Assembly (NCBI GenBank): GCA_027030285.1
Contig: JALVFC010000382.1
Coordinates: forward strand, 1-6,429
Direction: 5' to 3'
Length of the DNA stretch: 6,429 nt
Origin: Thiotrichaceae bacterium
GTDB taxonomy: Bacteria; Pseudomonadota; Gammaproteobacteria; Thiotrichales; Thiotrichaceae
The position numbers were made by a program, and so were the translations under genes. Below are positions 5,695 through 6,429 of the stretch, one piece after another. The notes beneath the pieces were generated by a model. The model searched no databases, was not told the DNA's origin, and saw nothing but the letters and a program-made list of their open reading frames with translations. Positions within the stretch are counted from its first letter, which is position 1. Every line of letters begins with the position of its first letter.

Positions 5695-5707
5695 GCGCGC
5701 CCTCAGT

Positions 5708-5746
5708 GTCACGCATCATGATAAAAGCAGCGTGCGTGGCTTTTTT
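5708..5746 (+). promoter_or_regulatory. Attenuator-like hairpin in the rpsO leader
   Basis: GTCACGCA (5708-5715) pairs with TGCGTGGC (5733-5740), eight pairs including one G-U, around a 17-base loop, and is followed at once by six T residues (5741-5746). That is the form of an intrinsic terminator, yet it lies between the rpsO promoter and its start codon. AAAAGC in the loop (5723-5728) can instead pair with GCTTTT (5739-5744), giving a competing stem, or partly coexist as a pseudoknot. The adjacent G-C (5708/5740) and U-G (5709/5739) pairs recall the GU/GC motif that S15 recognises in RNA. Autoregulation by S15 is known in other bacteria; here it is inferred. Confidence 0.55.
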
Positions 5747-5774
5747 AGCAACCGATAATCTGGAGCTTAGGATT

Positions 5775-6044
5775 ATGTCTCTGAATGCAGAAACAAAGGC
5801 GAAAGTAATTGAAGAGTATCGCCTGTCAGATACAGACACCGGGTCGCCGGAGGTGCAGGTTGCGCTGTTAACAGCGAATATCAAGCACCTTACCGACCAT
5901 TTTTCTGTACACAAAAAAGACCATCACTCACGTCGTGGTTTGTTAAGAATGGTTAATCAACGCCGTAAGTTGCTTGATTACCTTAACAGCAAAAGCCCTG
6001 AACGCTATCAGGATCTGATTAAGCGGCTTGGTTTACGTCGTTAA
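5775..6044 (+). CDS. rpsO: Ribosomal protein uS15
   Basis: Primary 16S rRNA-binding protein of the 30S subunit platform. The 89-residue product begins MSLNAETKAKVIEEY, has the conserved DTGSPEVQVALLTANIKHLTDHF, the rRNA-contacting HKKDHHSRRGLLRMVNQRRKLLDYL, and ends LIKRLGLRR; length equals that of E. coli S15. The frame is open 90 bases further upstream to an ATG at 5685, but that start would lie before the predicted transcription start. The ATG at 5775 is preceded by GGAG with 9 bases spacing and matches the family start. The gene ends in a terminator and is followed by pnp, as in E. coli. The usual upstream truB and rbfA are missing; the unrecognised coiled-coil gene is there instead. Confidence 0.98.
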   Translation: MSLNAETKAKVIEEYRLSDTDTGSPEVQVALLTANIKHLTDHFSVHKKDHHSRRGLLRMVNQRRKLLDYLNSKSPERYQDLIKRLGLRR

Positions 6045-6054
6045 TTAGTCTCTC

Positions 6055-6085
6055 AAAAAACACCGTCTTTCGTGCGGTGTTTTTT
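6055..6085 (+). terminator. Intrinsic terminator after rpsO
   Basis: AAAAAACACCG (6055-6065) and CGGTGTTTTTT (6075-6085) are perfect 11-base arms around a 9-base loop, starting 10 bases after the rpsO stop and ending in six T residues. The A-run and T-run make it potentially bidirectional. In E. coli the equivalent terminator is partly read through into pnp, which is likely here too because I see no strong separate pnp promoter. Confidence 0.92.
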
Positions 6086-6092
6086 GGTATCT

Positions 6093-6128
6093 GGGAGTAG
6101 CACTCCCGCATGATCCGTTCTGGATCAT
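6093..6128 (+). promoter_or_regulatory. Two small tandem hairpins at the start of the pnp leader
   Basis: GGGAGT-AGC-ACTCCC (6093-6107) and ATGATCC-GTTCT-GGATCAT (6110-6128) are perfect stems of 6 and 7 pairs set back to back. They lie in the rpsO-pnp gap, in the region that in E. coli is processed by RNase III. Neither is followed by a T-run. Confidence 0.55.
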
Positions 6129-6136
6129 TCTGTTGT

Positions 6137-6212
6137 CACCCAGGAAGGTTGTTGGAAAGTTTTTAGCGCTTGTTTTCCGCAAGTCTGAGAATTTCTCAAC
6201 AGCCTGCCGGTG
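6137..6212 (+). promoter_or_regulatory. Long structured stem in the pnp leader
   Basis: CACCCAGG (6137-6144) pairs with CCTG (6203-6206) plus GGTG (6209-6212) across a 2-base bulge. Inside it TGTTG (6150-6154) pairs with CAACA (6197-6201), and GAAA (6155-6158) can pair with TTTC (6174-6177). A separate small stem TGAG/CTCA (6186-6198) partly competes. E. coli pnp mRNA has a comparable leader stem-loop cut by RNase III, through which PNPase represses its own synthesis; the same is inferred here. Confidence 0.55.
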
Positions 6213-6249
6213 ATAAAAAACTTCAATTTTAAACTATTACCAGGAAATT

Positions 6250-6429
6250 ATGGCTAAAATTACAAAATCTTTTCAGTACGGTGATAACACCGTTACTCTT
6301 GAAACGGGAGAAATAGCACGTCAGGCAAGCGGTGCTGTTATGATTGACGTCGATGGTACGGTATTGCTGGTTACTGCGGTCGGTCGTAAAGAAGCTGAAG
6401 AAGGTCGTGACTTCTTCCCGTTGACGGTT
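6250..6429 (+). CDS. pnp: Polynucleotide phosphorylase, N-terminal 60 residues (runs off right edge)
   Basis: 3'-5' phosphorolytic exoribonuclease and degradosome partner that turns over mRNA. The visible part, MAKITKSFQYGDNTVTLETGEIARQ through VMIDVDGTVLLVTAVG to EEGRDFFPLTV, is the conserved start of the first RNase PH domain; FQYG, TLETG, ARQA and DFFPL match the family closely. AGGA lies just upstream of the ATG with short spacing. The catalytic second PH domain and the KH and S1 domains are outside the window. The gene follows rpsO and its terminator after a structured leader, the standard gammaproteobacterial arrangement. Confidence 0.97.
   Translation, partial: MAKITKSFQYGDNTVTLETGEIARQASGAVMIDVDGTVLLVTAVGRKEAEEGRDFFPLTV

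Noticed and set aside
5685..5774. N-terminal extension of rpsO by 30 codons
   Set aside because: S15 proteins start at the MSLNAET equivalent; GGAG precedes the 5775 ATG, and the 5685 ATG lies upstream of the likely transcription start, inside the promoter.

Overview
The window looks like chromosomal DNA of a gammaproteobacterium with moderate to slightly low GC. Evidence: an omega subunit gene (rpoZ) followed by spoT, rpsO followed by pnp with a typical terminator and structured leader between them, a bacterial ferrochelatase, and an acyltransferase resembling the LpxL/LpxM lipid A enzymes (hence a Gram-negative envelope). I cannot assign a genus from the sequence alone.

Layout. Positions 1-1156 are on the minus strand: the N-terminal 252 codons of spoT (running off the left edge) preceded by rpoZ. 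From a divergent intergenic region (1157-1452) the plus strand carries hemH and, overlapping it by 4 bases, an LpxL/LpxM-family acyltransferase gene. Next come two unrecognised envelope genes: a 196-residue lipoprotein (3664-4254) and a 306-residue membrane-anchored coiled-coil protein (4520-5440). The coiled-coil gene is bracketed by two related REP-like palindromic elements (4413-4460 and 5452-5559), with a third, larger imperfect hairpin at 4318-4392. The right end is rpsO (5775-6044), a strong intrinsic terminator, a structured leader, and the first 60 codons of pnp.

How it fits together. rpoZ and spoT link RNA polymerase and (p)ppGpp metabolism. The rpsO promoter has a GC-rich discriminator of the type known to respond to (p)ppGpp. 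hemH (last step of haem synthesis) and the acyltransferase are probably translationally coupled. rpsO and pnp form a classical pair in which S15 and PNPase commonly control their own mRNAs.

The most unusual non-coding signals are: a 25-bp, one-mismatch inverted repeat in the predicted 5' leader of rpoZ-spoT; an attenuator-like hairpin plus T-run in the rpsO leader with an alternative pairing; and the REP-like pair around the coiled-coil gene, one half of which probably serves as that gene's terminator. I do not see a clear new defence or mobile system. The best candidates for undescribed biology are these RNA/DNA structures and the two unrecognised envelope proteins.
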